Source: Sphingobacterium oryzagri (GTDB lineage: Bacteria > Bacteroidota > Bacteroidia > Sphingobacteriales > Sphingobacteriaceae). From it: DNA of 64,000 nucleotides. The DNA is taken from the NCBI RefSeq assembly GCF_028736175.1, contig NZ_CP117880.1, positions 3,844,001 to 3,908,000 on the forward strand, read 5' to 3'. This document shows, piece by piece, positions 1-7,701 of the stretch. The position numbers and the translations under genes were made by a program. Position 1 is the first letter of the stretch. Every line of letters begins with the position of its first letter. The notes under the pieces are model-generated. The model was not told the origin of the DNA. It searched no databases and saw only the letters and a list, made by a program, of their open reading frames with translations.

Positions 1-632
1 GCTTCAAAAGTTTTAATGGCCGCTTCCGTGTCGATCGCTATCGGCGGAAACGTGTTGTAATGCACGCCGACAATATTCTTGCAGTTGATAAATTGTGCCG
101 CTTTCACCGCATCATCCACATCCATCGTATAGTGCCCACCGATAGGTAAAAAGGCCCAATCCAAAGCTAAATCTTCCAACAATTTCATTTCCATGGTTAA
201 TCCCGTGTCGCCAGCAAAATAGATTTTCTTATCACCGATAAAGAAAACGTAGCCCACCGGAACACCTGCATACTCGCCTTCCGGCGTGCTGCTGGTATGT
301 AGTGCGTAGACCATTTTCACGCGGCCAAAAGGAAGCTGAAGCGTTCCGCCAAAGTTGTATTCGATAACCTGCTCCTCAGCGATGCCTTGGCGCCTCACCC
401 AAGCGGCCGTTTCTACAATAGCCGCCACTGTTGCACCGCTATTTTTCTGGACGGCAGTCAAATCAGCCACATGATCCTGATGACAATGGCTCAAAAAGAT
501 ATAATCCGGACGCAAGGCGTTGACATCGATATCTTTTGCCAATTCGTTGTACGTGATAAACGGATCTAACAAAACTTTCGTGCCGTTAAAGTCAAACTCC
601 ACGCACGACTGCCCGTAGTATGTTGCTTTCAT
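1..632 (-). CDS. Metal-dependent hydrolase, metallo-beta-lactamase fold (partial, C-terminus outside window)
   Basis: The reading frame starts at the ATG at 632 and runs off the left edge, giving about 210 residues. The metal-binding signature S-H-C-H-Q-D-H lies at residues 48-54 and matches the HxHxDH motif of the metallo-beta-lactamase fold. A second motif, F-A-G-D-T-G, and a later G-G-H-Y-T-M-D match the UPF0173/YtkL-like branch of metal-dependent hydrolases. The expected full length is about 225 residues, so only the extreme C-terminus is missing. The substrate is unknown for this family. The gene lies 16 bp upstream of the YbaB gene on the same strand order and may follow it in one transcript. 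There is no signal peptide, so it should be cytoplasmic. Confidence 0.85.
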   Translation of the reverse strand, partial: MKATYYGQSCVEFDFNGTKVLLDPFITYNELAKDIDVNALRPDYIFLSHCHQDHVADLTAVQKNSGATVAAIVETAAWVRRQGIAEEQVIEYNFGGTLQLPFGRVKMVYALHTSSTPEGEYAGVPVGYVFFIGDKKIYFAGDTGLTMEMKLLEDLALDWAFLPIGGHYTMDVDDAVKAAQFINCKNIVGVHYNTFPPIAIDTEAAIKTFE

Positions 633-648
633 ACAATGAATCGTTAGC

Positions 649-972
649 TTATTTATTAAACAAATTACCTAAACCACCCAGGCCGCCAAAACCACCGAGC
701 AAATCTTGCGATACAGCTTGCATTTCGGCCTGATTGACCTGCTCTGCCTGTGCCAATGTTTTATTTATCGCGACGACCAGCAATTCCTCCAGCGCTTCCT
801 TATCCGCTTCTGCTAGAAAATCTGGTGCTATATTGATTTCTCTGATTTCCTTGTTTGCGGAGGCTACGACTTTGATCTTTCCACCTTCAGCTTCTCCAGA
901 TACGGAAATGCTATCTAATCTTTTTTTTACTTCTTCAGCCTTTTGCTGAGCTTCAAACAATTTATCGAACAT
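649..972 (-). CDS. YbaB/EbfC family nucleoid-associated protein
   Basis: The 107-residue product begins with the long helix typical of YbaB (M-F-D-K-L-F-E-A-Q-Q-K-A-E-E), followed by the beta-strand block around I-K-V-V-A-S-A-N and a glycine-rich C-terminus (GGFGGLGGLG). YbaB/EbfC proteins are small dimeric DNA-binding proteins of the nucleoid, often found beside recR/dnaX; here those partners are absent. The length fits the family (about 100-110). It is followed after 16 bp by the metallo-hydrolase gene on the same strand, so the two may be co-transcribed. The divergent neighbour at 1095 has its own promoter. Confidence 0.9.
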   Translation of the reverse strand: MFDKLFEAQQKAEEVKKRLDSISVSGEAEGGKIKVVASANKEIREINIAPDFLAEADKEALEELLVVAINKTLAQAEQVNQAEMQAVSQDLLGGFGGLGGLGNLFNK

Positions 973-1067
973 AATCTTTCCTTATATGATATGAACTGCA
1001 ATTTACAAAATAAGATGCACAACTGCATATTACCCACAATCGATTAGGTTCTTAATAGCGGCTTCCT

Positions 1068-1075
1068 TACCTTTG
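1068..1075 (+). promoter_or_regulatory. Candidate -7 element for the gene at 1095
   Basis: TACCTTTG matches the Bacteroidota -7 consensus TAnnTTTG and ends 19 bp before the ATG at 1095. A clear -33 TTG is not visible at the usual distance. Confidence 0.5.
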
Positions 1076-1094
1076 CAGCAACAAAAGGTCACGC

Positions 1095-1592
1095 ATGGAA
1101 GAACTTAATTTTTATAACGCTTTATTGGCAGATAAGCGAGAAAGTGCGCCGGATGAAGCGGAGTATCTGGATGAAGAGATTAACATTTTAATACATAAGC
1201 TTAAATTTATTCCGCAAGAACAACGTCCTGCCGTTTTGATTGTCGAGCAGCGAACTGGTTTTCAGCCTTTGTATAACAACCAACTGGCAGACACTATAGG
1301 TATTGCAGGGGGAATATTGTTGCAGGAAAAATTTGACAATCCGGCATTGCTTTTGGTATTGCAAGATAATGATGCATTGTATGGCGAAATTCCGGCACTG
1401 CTGGAGGATGAATTGTTAAGCCGCACAAGCGCCGTCGTTTCCAACCAAATTTATATCGTGCAAAAGGGAGATCTGGGCATCAAGATGGAGGATTTCCTGG
1501 CGGATGTTGAAATCTGCGCAGAAATTATACAGCCGAAGTATTTTATTTACGGTCGCCAAGGCAACGATTGGGTAAAATTTGATTTAGCATAA
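1095..1592 (+). CDS. Conserved protein resembling half of a TroA/BtuF-type metal-binding domain
   Basis: I do not recognise this 165-residue protein with certainty. It has no signal peptide. The middle part (R-P-A-V-L-I-V, then L-A-D-T-I-G-I-A-G-G) and the later part (S-N-Q-I-Y-I-V-Q-K-G-D-L-G) recall the C-terminal lobe of helical-backbone metal receptor proteins such as BtuF, where a strand with R-P-x-V is followed by a loop, a helix ending in A-G-G and then a strand such as G-R-V-Y-V-V. The acidic N-terminal 30 residues look like a helix. An AAAGGT sequence a few bases before the ATG could act as ribosome-binding site. A cytoplasmic half-domain of a periplasmic binding-protein fold would be unusual; the role is unknown. 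Confidence 0.6.
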   Translation: MEELNFYNALLADKRESAPDEAEYLDEEINILIHKLKFIPQEQRPAVLIVEQRTGFQPLYNNQLADTIGIAGGILLQEKFDNPALLLVLQDNDALYGEIPALLEDELLSRTSAVVSNQIYIVQKGDLGIKMEDFLADVEICAEIIQPKYFIYGRQGNDWVKFDLA

Positions 1593-1619
1593 AAAAACGG
1601 GCTGAAGCCCGTTTTTTTA
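1591..1619. terminator. Bidirectional intrinsic terminator
   Basis: A perfect stem (A-run, cgggc / gcccg, T-run) with a TGAA loop lies between the convergent genes ending at 1592 and 1651. Both strands show a T-run, so it can serve both. Confidence 0.85.
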
Positions 1620-1650
1620 TGCTAATATGTTTAAAGTAACGCGCCTTGAA

Positions 1651-2676
1651 TTAGTGCATAAATTTCTTCCGCAAAACAGCATATAGCTTTTCTACAGTCT
1701 GTGGTTTATCGCCCCAGTTATTTTTCAGAGCGTAATTTGTTTGCAAAAAGACATCGGCTTCTGCAAATGTACTGTAGCGGTTTAAAAGCTCGACAGCCTC
1801 GCTATATGCCAATGAATAGCCATTAAACAAATCTTTGATAAAAAGTAATTTATCGTTTAGGCTGATGACTGATTTCAGGTCGACGATCTTCTCTCCCGAC
1901 TGTTTCGCTGACGCTGCAGGTGCTGAGTTTGCAAAGCCCGCTTTGCGCTGCTGCTGCAACATCTCATTCAAGGTAAGCGGTCTTGCCGGTTTTGCTTCCT
2001 CTACCTTCGGTTGCGGCGTCTCTATAATAATTTCTTTTGGTTCTTCGATCACCTCATTGATGACAACTTCTGCTGGCGCTTTTTCCTCAAGCTCAGCAGA
2101 TTCTTTGGGCTGTTCTGCAGGTTTCGGTGCAGCAGGCTCTTCTTTAGCAGGCTCGGCTTCTTCTGCCGGGGAGTCTTGCGGCGCTGGTTTCGTCTGCGGT
2201 GTAAATAACGTTTGTGGCGCTTTTTCTTCCATCTTTTCTACCGGTTCAGGTGTCGATAGTTGAGCAGGCTCCTCCTTCGGTTTTTCCGCGGGCGCATCTG
2301 CCGGCTGCTTTTGCTCCGCTGATGACGTGTTCGCCGCTTTCGACCTATCCAATTCTTCGATTTCTTCCGATGTAGGTTGTGCATCCGCATCATCATTTAA
2401 AACAATAGGCGCTGTGAAATAAATCGCATCTTTTTTCTCTTCCGCTACGCCGGTATTTGCCGACGTGTCTGTGGGTTTTGAAACAGCGATCGATGCAACA
2501 GCCAACTGGCGCAGCACCTCGATATGCGTAGTCAAAAATTTGGCTTTTGCTTCCAGCAAGATCAGCTCTGCTGCAGCTTCGCCAAGCTCCTTTTCGGATA
2601 GCTCAGTATAACCGTCATTTAACTCCACCAACAACTCCCCAACTTTTGAAAAAATAGATTCTTTTGTATACGCCAT
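1651..2676 (-). CDS. Bacteroidota protein with long Pro/Ala/Glu-rich linker
   Basis: The 341-residue product has a helical N-terminal region (residues 1-65, with S-E-K-E-L-G-E-A-A-A-E-L), a low-complexity Pro/Ala/Glu/Lys-rich middle (about 70-240) and a compact C-terminal domain (about 265-341) containing S-V-I-S-L-N-D-K-L-L-F-I and L-F-N-G-Y-S-L-A-Y. Similar C-terminal domains occur in uncharacterised proteins of Sphingobacteriaceae and relatives; I know of no assigned function. There is no signal peptide or membrane segment. The flexible middle suggests that it tethers two interaction modules. It faces the 1095 gene across a shared terminator. Confidence 0.75.
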   Translation of the reverse strand: MAYTKESIFSKVGELLVELNDGYTELSEKELGEAAAELILLEAKAKFLTTHIEVLRQLAVASIAVSKPTDTSANTGVAEEKKDAIYFTAPIVLNDDADAQPTSEEIEELDRSKAANTSSAEQKQPADAPAEKPKEEPAQLSTPEPVEKMEEKAPQTLFTPQTKPAPQDSPAEEAEPAKEEPAAPKPAEQPKESAELEEKAPAEVVINEVIEEPKEIIIETPQPKVEEAKPARPLTLNEMLQQQRKAGFANSAPAASAKQSGEKIVDLKSVISLNDKLLFIKDLFNGYSLAYSEAVELLNRYSTFAEADVFLQTNYALKNNWGDKPQTVEKLYAVLRKKFMH

Positions 2677-2886
2677 GTGTTTAATATTAAAATTTGCTAG
2701 GTCTTTCCTATTTCCCCCTTAGCAACGTAGCCTGTGGAAAAATAAAACGAACTGATAGATACTATGTTCTGCCCTAGAACCGATTTACGCTATTCAAATT
2801 TAAGATAAAATCTCGATATTAGCACGATTCAAACAGAAGTTTTAACGAGCGTTAACTCCCTCTTTTTTAACTTATACAACGATTGC

Positions 2887-3471
2887 ATGCTATTTTCAGA
2901 ACATACGTTTATAAATAAAAATGCCCGCGTGGGTAGTATCGAAGTGATCTGCGGTTCGATGTTTTCGGGAAAAACAGAGGAGCTGATCCGGCGGATGAAG
3001 CGCGCACAATTTGCCAAATTGCCCGTCGAGATATTCAAACCCACCATAGACGTACGTTACGACGATCGCGCGGTCGTATCGCACGATAGCAATAGCATAC
3101 CGTCCACACCTATCGCACATTCTTCGGCCATTTTATTGATGAGTGCAGAAACCAAGGTGGTGGGCATTGATGAAGCGCAATTTTTTGATGACGAATTGCC
3201 CAATGTATGTGTACAATTGGCAAATCGCGGCGTGCGCGTTATCGTCGCCGGACTGGACATGGATTTTAAAGGCGTGCCTTTTGGTCCGATTCCAGCGTTG
3301 ATGGCCATCGCCGAGCATGTTACCAAAGTACACGCCGTTTGCATGTGCTGCGGAGCTCCCGCGAACTATTCATTCCGCATCATAGCGAATGAAGAACGAG
3401 TTGTCCTAGGCGAGAAAGACAGCTACGAACCTCGGTGTCGCGCCTGCTATTTTGAGCGACAACAAGGCTAA
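2887..3471 (+). CDS. tdk: Thymidine kinase
   Basis: The 194-residue product is a type II (TK1-like) thymidine kinase, which phosphorylates thymidine to dTMP in the salvage pathway. The P-loop G-S-M-F-S-G-K-T is at residues 23-30. The catalytic Glu lies in I-D-E-A-Q-F-F (Glu96). The substrate lasso region follows M-D-F-K-G-V-P-F-G near 125-133. Zinc-binding cysteines are in C-M-C-C-G (about 152-155) and C-R-A-C near the C-terminus. The length is normal for the family. The gene stands alone, with 210 bp of AT-rich sequence upstream. Confidence 0.96.
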   Translation: MLFSEHTFINKNARVGSIEVICGSMFSGKTEELIRRMKRAQFAKLPVEIFKPTIDVRYDDRAVVSHDSNSIPSTPIAHSSAILLMSAETKVVGIDEAQFFDDELPNVCVQLANRGVRVIVAGLDMDFKGVPFGPIPALMAIAEHVTKVHAVCMCCGAPANYSFRIIANEERVVLGEKDSYEPRCRACYFERQQG

Positions 3472-3529
3472 AGTCACAATTTCACGAAAGTCGCAACGTA
3501 GAATTAACAAAAACTTAACAGAAAACGGT

Positions 3530-3560
3530 TTGCGCTATGTGCTAAAACCTATTATCTTTG
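3530..3560 (+). promoter_or_regulatory. Orphan promoter (-33 TTG, -7 TATCTTTG)
   Basis: TTG at 3530-3532 is followed after 20 bp by TATCTTTG at 3553-3560, a full match to the Bacteroidota promoter consensus. There is no convincing gene downstream on this strand: an intrinsic terminator starts only 40 bp after it. Confidence 0.6.
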
Positions 3561-3565
3561 TATCA

Positions 3566-3628
3566 ACAAAATTAGTTTATAAATGGTCCCGCCATATAAA
3601 AAAAGACTCCAGCTGGAGTCTTTTACTT
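3566..3628 (+). ncRNA. Candidate small RNA of about 60 nt between promoter and terminator
   Basis: Transcription from the promoter at 3530-3560 should start near 3566 and end at the terminator at 3601-3624. The predicted transcript holds two hairpins: a short one (ATGG / CCAT around 3583-3595) and the terminator stem. I see no recognised RNA family. It could also be the remains of a deleted gene, since only promoter and terminator are left. Confidence 0.3.
3601..3624. terminator. Bidirectional intrinsic terminator
   Basis: A perfect palindromic stem (AAAAGACTCC / GGAGTCTTTT with a small AGCT centre) is flanked by an A-run on the left and T-rich sequence on the right. It can end the transcript from 3530 on the plus strand and the glutathione peroxidase transcript on the minus strand. 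Confidence 0.8.
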
Positions 3629-3644
3629 TTTTGTACGCTGTCGA

Positions 3645-4163
3645 TTACTTTAAATTACTGGTAATCGCTGCGTCCATCGGATTAACCTTGGAGCGATAAC
3701 GGTGTACGAGTTTGCCTTCCTTATTAATCAAGAACTTCTCGAAATTCCAGTTGATATCGCCTGTAAAATCACTGTTTTCTGTCGTGGTAAGGTATTTAAA
3801 CAAAGGTGTGATATCTTTACCTTTAACTTCAACCTTTTCTGACAGCAAAAATGTTACTCCGTAATTTTTCTCACAAAATCCTTGAATATCCGCATTGCTA
3901 CCGGGCTCTTGTCCACCAAAATTATTGGCTGGAAAACCGATAATAACCAGATCTTTTCCATACTGCTCATGCAATGCCTGCAGATCTTTATACTGCTTGG
4001 TAAAGCCACATTCCGAAGCCGTATTTACAATCAGTACATTTTTGCCTTTAAAATCGGCCAATTTTATTTCCTTTCCATCGATCGATGTAAAGTTAAAATC
4101 GTAAATGGATGTTGCCGGTGCGAACATAGTCATCAACAACATCAGGGTGCTCATTACTGTCAT
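3645..4163 (-). CDS. Glutathione peroxidase family protein, probably exported
   Basis: The 172-residue product belongs to the glutathione-peroxidase/BsaA family of thiol peroxidases. The peroxidatic Cys52 lies in N-T-A-S-E-C-G-F-T, the Gln of the catalytic set is in N-N-F-G-G-Q-E (Gln85) and the W-N-F-x-K-F motif lies near residue 139. The first 19 residues are hydrophobic and end in A-P-A-T-S, which resembles a short signal peptide, so the enzyme may act in the periplasm; cytoplasmic homologues lack this segment. Bacterial members usually use thioredoxin. It follows the kinase gene at 4167-5033 after only 3 bp, so the two form an operon. Confidence 0.9.
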   Translation of the reverse strand: MTVMSTLMLLMTMFAPATSIYDFNFTSIDGKEIKLADFKGKNVLIVNTASECGFTKQYKDLQALHEQYGKDLVIIGFPANNFGGQEPGSNADIQGFCEKNYGVTFLLSEKVEVKGKDITPLFKYLTTTENSDFTGDINWNFEKFLINKEGKLVHRYRSKVNPMDAAITSNLK

Positions 4164-4166
4164 ATT

Positions 4167-5033
4167 TTATCTTTCTTGCATTAATTTTGTTTCTCTATCA
4201 ACGATAAAATGGAACAAATGTTCCATCGGACTTTTTAAAATTGACCCTACCTTGACACCTAATACTTCACACACCTCGCGCAATTGCAAGTCAAAGTGGT
4301 AGGCTATTCGTCCTACGAAATGTACTTTGTATTCCCAGTAATCAGGATAAGTCATCACATTGGTACGTACGAATTCGTCAAATCCATTACGCAGCAGTGT
4401 ATCAATATACGGATGCAACCTGTTTTCGGCCATAAACTCAGCGAAGGACGCAAGATAAGCATTCGGCCGATCCCGTTGATAGATATTCTTTATCACAATA
4501 TCTTTATTCAAGCGGTATCTTTCAGCAAATTTTTTCGCCAAATCCTTTGGCATGCGCTCATATAAATAAGCCGTGATCAATTGCTTTCCAAACCAGGCGC
4601 CAGAACCTTCGTCGCCCAATACATAGCCGACTCCATGCACGCCCGTCTGCAAATTTTCACCATCAAAAAAACCGATATCAGAGCCGGTTCCGATTGTTGA
4701 GATATACCCTTTGTTATCACCGCAGGTCGCGTAGGCGCTACCCAACAAATCACTTTCTACCGAAATAAAAGCCGTTGGAAAAATCTCGGTCAATGCGTTG
4801 GACACAATCTCCCGGCGATCGGGCGTTACGCAGCCGGCACCAAAAAAATAAACTTCATGAATTTCATTCGCATAAGGTAAAATTTCGGGCACTTCTTTCA
4901 TTACTTTCGCAATCTCCTTCTCATTTACAAAAAACGGATTCAATCCTTTTGTCCGGAAAGACAAAGGCCTTGCATCAGGCAAATTAAGCATCCAATCCGA
5001 GTTTGAAGAACCACTATCGGCGACTAGAATCAT
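4167..5033 (-). CDS. BadF/BadG/BcrA/BcrD-type ATPase, N-acetylglucosamine kinase-like
   Basis: The 288-residue product has the ASKHA fold. The N-terminal phosphate loop V-A-D-S-G-S-S-N-S-D-W (residues 4-14), the middle I-G-T-G-S-D-I-G and G-D-E-G-S-G-A-W-F-G segments match the BadF/N-acetylglucosamine-kinase group. In Bacteroidota these proteins are annotated as GlcNAc kinases, probably acting in amino-sugar recycling from peptidoglycan or chitin; the substrate cannot be read from the sequence. The start codon at 5033 gives the phosphate loop the usual distance from the N-terminus. It is followed after 3 bp by the glutathione peroxidase gene. Confidence 0.85.
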   Translation of the reverse strand: MILVADSGSSNSDWMLNLPDARPLSFRTKGLNPFFVNEKEIAKVMKEVPEILPYANEIHEVYFFGAGCVTPDRREIVSNALTEIFPTAFISVESDLLGSAYATCGDNKGYISTIGTGSDIGFFDGENLQTGVHGVGYVLGDEGSGAWFGKQLITAYLYERMPKDLAKKFAERYRLNKDIVIKNIYQRDRPNAYLASFAEFMAENRLHPYIDTLLRNGFDEFVRTNVMTYPDYWEYKVHFVGRIAYHFDLQLREVCEVLGVKVGSILKSPMEHLFHFIVDRETKLMQER

Positions 5034-5110
5034 AAATTATGTTCAAAAATTATGTGCAATCAAAGATACTAATTTCGTGGAATAAATTTGTTTCGATATG
5101 CTTTTTACGG

Positions 5111-5141
5111 TTGGATGTCCGGCAGATTAATTTTAGCTTTG
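5111..5141 (+). promoter_or_regulatory. Promoter of the M61 peptidase gene
   Basis: TTG at 5111-5113 is followed after 20 bp by TAGCTTTG at 5134-5141, matching the Bacteroidota consensus. The start codon at 5172 lies 31 bp downstream. Confidence 0.65.
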
Positions 5142-5171
5142 TATATAATTTTTTGAAAAAAAGAACATTTC

Positions 5172-6911
5172 ATGTCAGACTCCAGTATACACTTTTCCAT
5201 ATCCTTTGTCGAACCACAAGCACATTATGTAGACATCGAAATGGACATTGTTAATTTCTCCGGTCCGTTTATTGACTTGAAGATGCCGGTTTGGACGCCA
5301 GGCTCCTACCTTGTACGCGAGTATGCACGACATGTGGAATCTTTTTCAGCAACAGCTGATGGAAACGCGCTAAATGTTGAGAAAACAGCCAAAAACTGCT
5401 GGCGCGTGGAAAATCCAACTAGAAATATCCGGGTTCGCTATCGGGTATACGGATTTGAAGCATCCGTACGCACCAACTTTATCGATGCCGATCATGCTTT
5501 TATAAGTCCGGCAGCCACCTTTCTGTATGTTGACGGGCAGCTGCAGCATTCTGCCAGCTTGCAGGTCAATATGCCGGAGCAATGGACGAAAGTGTCGACC
5601 GGGCTTACGTTACTTGACGCCGAAAAACATCTTTATGCCGTTCCGGATTTCGATATCTTATTTGACTCACCATTGGAAATCGGCAACCAAGACGTTTGGT
5701 ATTTTGACGCAGAAAATGTAGCGCATGAGTTTGCCATGGTGGGCGGCGGAACGTACAACAAAAAACAGCTGTCTGACGATATTACAAAGATCGTCGAGGT
5801 AGAAACAGCGATATGGGGCGAAAATCCAAATACGAACTATGTCTTTATCACGCACAACTACCAAACCGGTGGTGGTGGACTTGAACACTTAAATTCAACG
5901 GTGCTGGGCGCCAGCAGAAATGCGTACAAAACAGAGTCGGCATACAAAAACTTTCTGAGCCTCGTAGCGCATGAGTATTTTCATTTGTGGCATGTGAAAC
6001 GTCTACGTCCGAAAGCGCTTGGTCCATTCAATTACGAGGCAGAAAACTACACTACCGGTTTGTGGATCATAGAAGGCTTTACCTCTTATTATGACAACCT
6101 GATCATCCGTCGTTGCGCATTTTTCTCGGTTAAAGAGTATTTAAATGCCTTGGCCAACGATTTCAATTTGGTTTACAATCGGCCTGGTTACCAAATCCAG
6201 TCGGCCGCGCTCTCCAGCTTTGACACTTGGATTAAGCAGTATCGCCCCGATGAAAACTCGCTAAACACGAGCATATCGTATTACAACAAAGGTGCTATGC
6301 TGGCCGTAGCGCTCGATATCCACATCATTGCTTCTACGGGTGGAGAGAAACGATTAGACGATGTGCTTCGTGAAGCCTACCGCGTGTTTTACAAAAATGA
6401 GAAACGCGGATTTGAGGAAGCCGAATTTCAACAACTTGCGGAGAATGTTACGGGCGTTGATCTGCGTGCGATCTTTGAAGCGGCACACAGTACCGTAGAG
6501 TTGGATTACAACCTCTATTTCCATGCAGTGGGTTATGAACTTGTCGATCTGAACAAAAATAGCCAAGAACTTTCTTTAGGTATCCGGATAAATGAAAACG
6601 ATGGCAAGTTGTTGATAAAAAATGTCGAAAAGGGTTCAGGTGCCTGGGATGCAGGTCTTAATGTAAACGATGAGTTGATCGCAATAAACAACATTCGTTT
6701 GGACAATGCTGGTAAAGAACTGGAGTTTTTATTGGAACATGGCCAGGTGGACGACATCGTTGATGTACTCGTGGCGCGCGATGGCCAAATACGAACGATC
6801 CATGTACCGCTACGTCATACGACAAAACAATTGTGGAGTATTCAGGAACAACTGGATGCTGCCGATGAACAAAAACGTCTTGGCAAAATTTGGTTGGCGG
6901 TAGCGACATAA
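5172..6911 (+). CDS. M61 family metallopeptidase with PDZ domain
   Basis: The 579-residue product is a glycyl-aminopeptidase-type (M61) metalloprotease. An N-terminal beta-rich domain (residues 1-170) is followed by the zinc site H-E-Y-F-H (about 267-271, in V-A-H-E-Y-F-H-L-W-H) and the third ligand Glu in W-I-I-E-G-F-T-S-Y-Y (about 300). A PDZ domain follows (about 455-545: G-S-G-A-W-D-A-G-L-N-V-N-D-E-L). No signal peptide is visible, so it probably acts in the cytoplasm on small peptides. The length fits the family (about 580-610). It is transcribed alone from its own promoter. Confidence 0.93.
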   Translation: MSDSSIHFSISFVEPQAHYVDIEMDIVNFSGPFIDLKMPVWTPGSYLVREYARHVESFSATADGNALNVEKTAKNCWRVENPTRNIRVRYRVYGFEASVRTNFIDADHAFISPAATFLYVDGQLQHSASLQVNMPEQWTKVSTGLTLLDAEKHLYAVPDFDILFDSPLEIGNQDVWYFDAENVAHEFAMVGGGTYNKKQLSDDITKIVEVETAIWGENPNTNYVFITHNYQTGGGGLEHLNSTVLGASRNAYKTESAYKNFLSLVAHEYFHLWHVKRLRPKALGPFNYEAENYTTGLWIIEGFTSYYDNLIIRRCAFFSVKEYLNALANDFNLVYNRPGYQIQSAALSSFDTWIKQYRPDENSLNTSISYYNKGAMLAVALDIHIIASTGGEKRLDDVLREAYRVFYKNEKRGFEEAEFQQLAENVTGVDLRAIFEAAHSTVELDYNLYFHAVGYELVDLNKNSQELSLGIRINENDGKLLIKNVEKGSGAWDAGLNVNDELIAINNIRLDNAGKELEFLLEHGQVDDIVDVLVARDGQIRTIHVPLRHTTKQLWSIQEQLDAADEQKRLGKIWLAVAT

Positions 6912-6941
6912 GTTTGCGCGGCCTAGGCTTAACGAAGAAAA

Positions 6942-6973
6942 TAAAAAGGAAAGCCCGTTACATACGTAAAAGG
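6942..6973. terminator. Bidirectional intrinsic terminator
   Basis: AAAAAGGAAAGCC and GGCCTTCCTTTTT form a stem with one mismatch between the convergent genes ending at 6911 and 7004. Confidence 0.7.
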
Positions 6974-7003
6974 CCTTCCTTTTTTTGATTTTAACACGCC
7001 GTA

Positions 7004-7531
7004 TTAAAATTTATAGCGGATAGTCAATCCCAGCGGATCGATCAACCGAAGGCTACTTTCCTGCAAAAAGTCGAAATAAGGCTTCACATCCACGGAAACA
7101 GAAAGTGGTGTGGTCGGGATCGCATATTCTACGCCAATAATGCCGTCAATGCTCAACGCTAGTTCCGACTTATGATCGATTCTTCTTGTCGTCACTGAAC
7201 CATCGGTATTTTGAGTGGTTTCTACCACATCTTTTTGTCGAAAACTGCCCACACTTCCTCCAAAACCATAAAACCACGAAAAATTTTCGGCTATAGGCTT
7301 ATGAAATTCGTACAAGCCGACCAGTCGAAAACGTCTTGATGTGGAGTTGCTTTGCAAACTCATGATTCCCTGTACAGCGCGATCTTCCGCTAAGGTGTAG
7401 CGGTAGGAAAATCCAGTGGCACTACCGAAACGCCCACCAACGGCATGTTGGGTATCCAACTGCGCCGAAACTTTTCCAAAAGATAATAAAGTAATTCCGC
7501 ATGTTAATAGTAGCCAATTTGCTTTCTTCAT
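7004..7531 (-). CDS. Small outer-membrane beta-barrel-like protein
   Basis: The 175-residue product starts with a signal peptide (about residues 1-23, ending V-S-A-Q). The rest alternates polar and hydrophobic residues with repeated short strands (F-R-L-V-G-L-Y-E-F, F-S-W-F-Y-G-F-G-G, I-D-G-I-I-G-V-E-Y) and ends in Y-K-F, an aromatic C-terminus typical of outer-membrane barrels. It resembles the short porin-like barrels found widely in Bacteroidota, but the exact family cannot be named. The gene stands alone, divergent from the acyl-CoA synthetase gene. Confidence 0.7.
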   Translation of the reverse strand: MKKANWLLLTCGITLLSFGKVSAQLDTQHAVGGRFGSATGFSYRYTLAEDRAVQGIMSLQSNSTSRRFRLVGLYEFHKPIAENFSWFYGFGGSVGSFRQKDVVETTQNTDGSVTTRRIDHKSELALSIDGIIGVEYAIPTTPLSVSVDVKPYFDFLQESSLRLIDPLGLTIRYKF

Positions 7532-7701
7532 GTGTGTGCTAAGTTTAATGTACGCCCAAAAATAACACTTTTTTAAACGTACAAAAGTTAAAATCTGTTA
7601 TGTCGGCGACTAATTTTTCTCGAACAATGCAGCTTTTTAACTGTTAAACATTATATTAGTAGTACATAACACAGATTATAAACCATTAATTTTTGAGGCG
7701 T

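Noticed and set aside
3452..3664. 70-codon frame after thymidine kinase
   Set aside because: It overlaps the end of tdk, crosses a perfect terminator hairpin and has no recognisable features.
7693..7701. TTG start of the acyl-CoA ligase at 7693
   Set aside because: The ATG three codons later is better placed behind a GAGG sequence.
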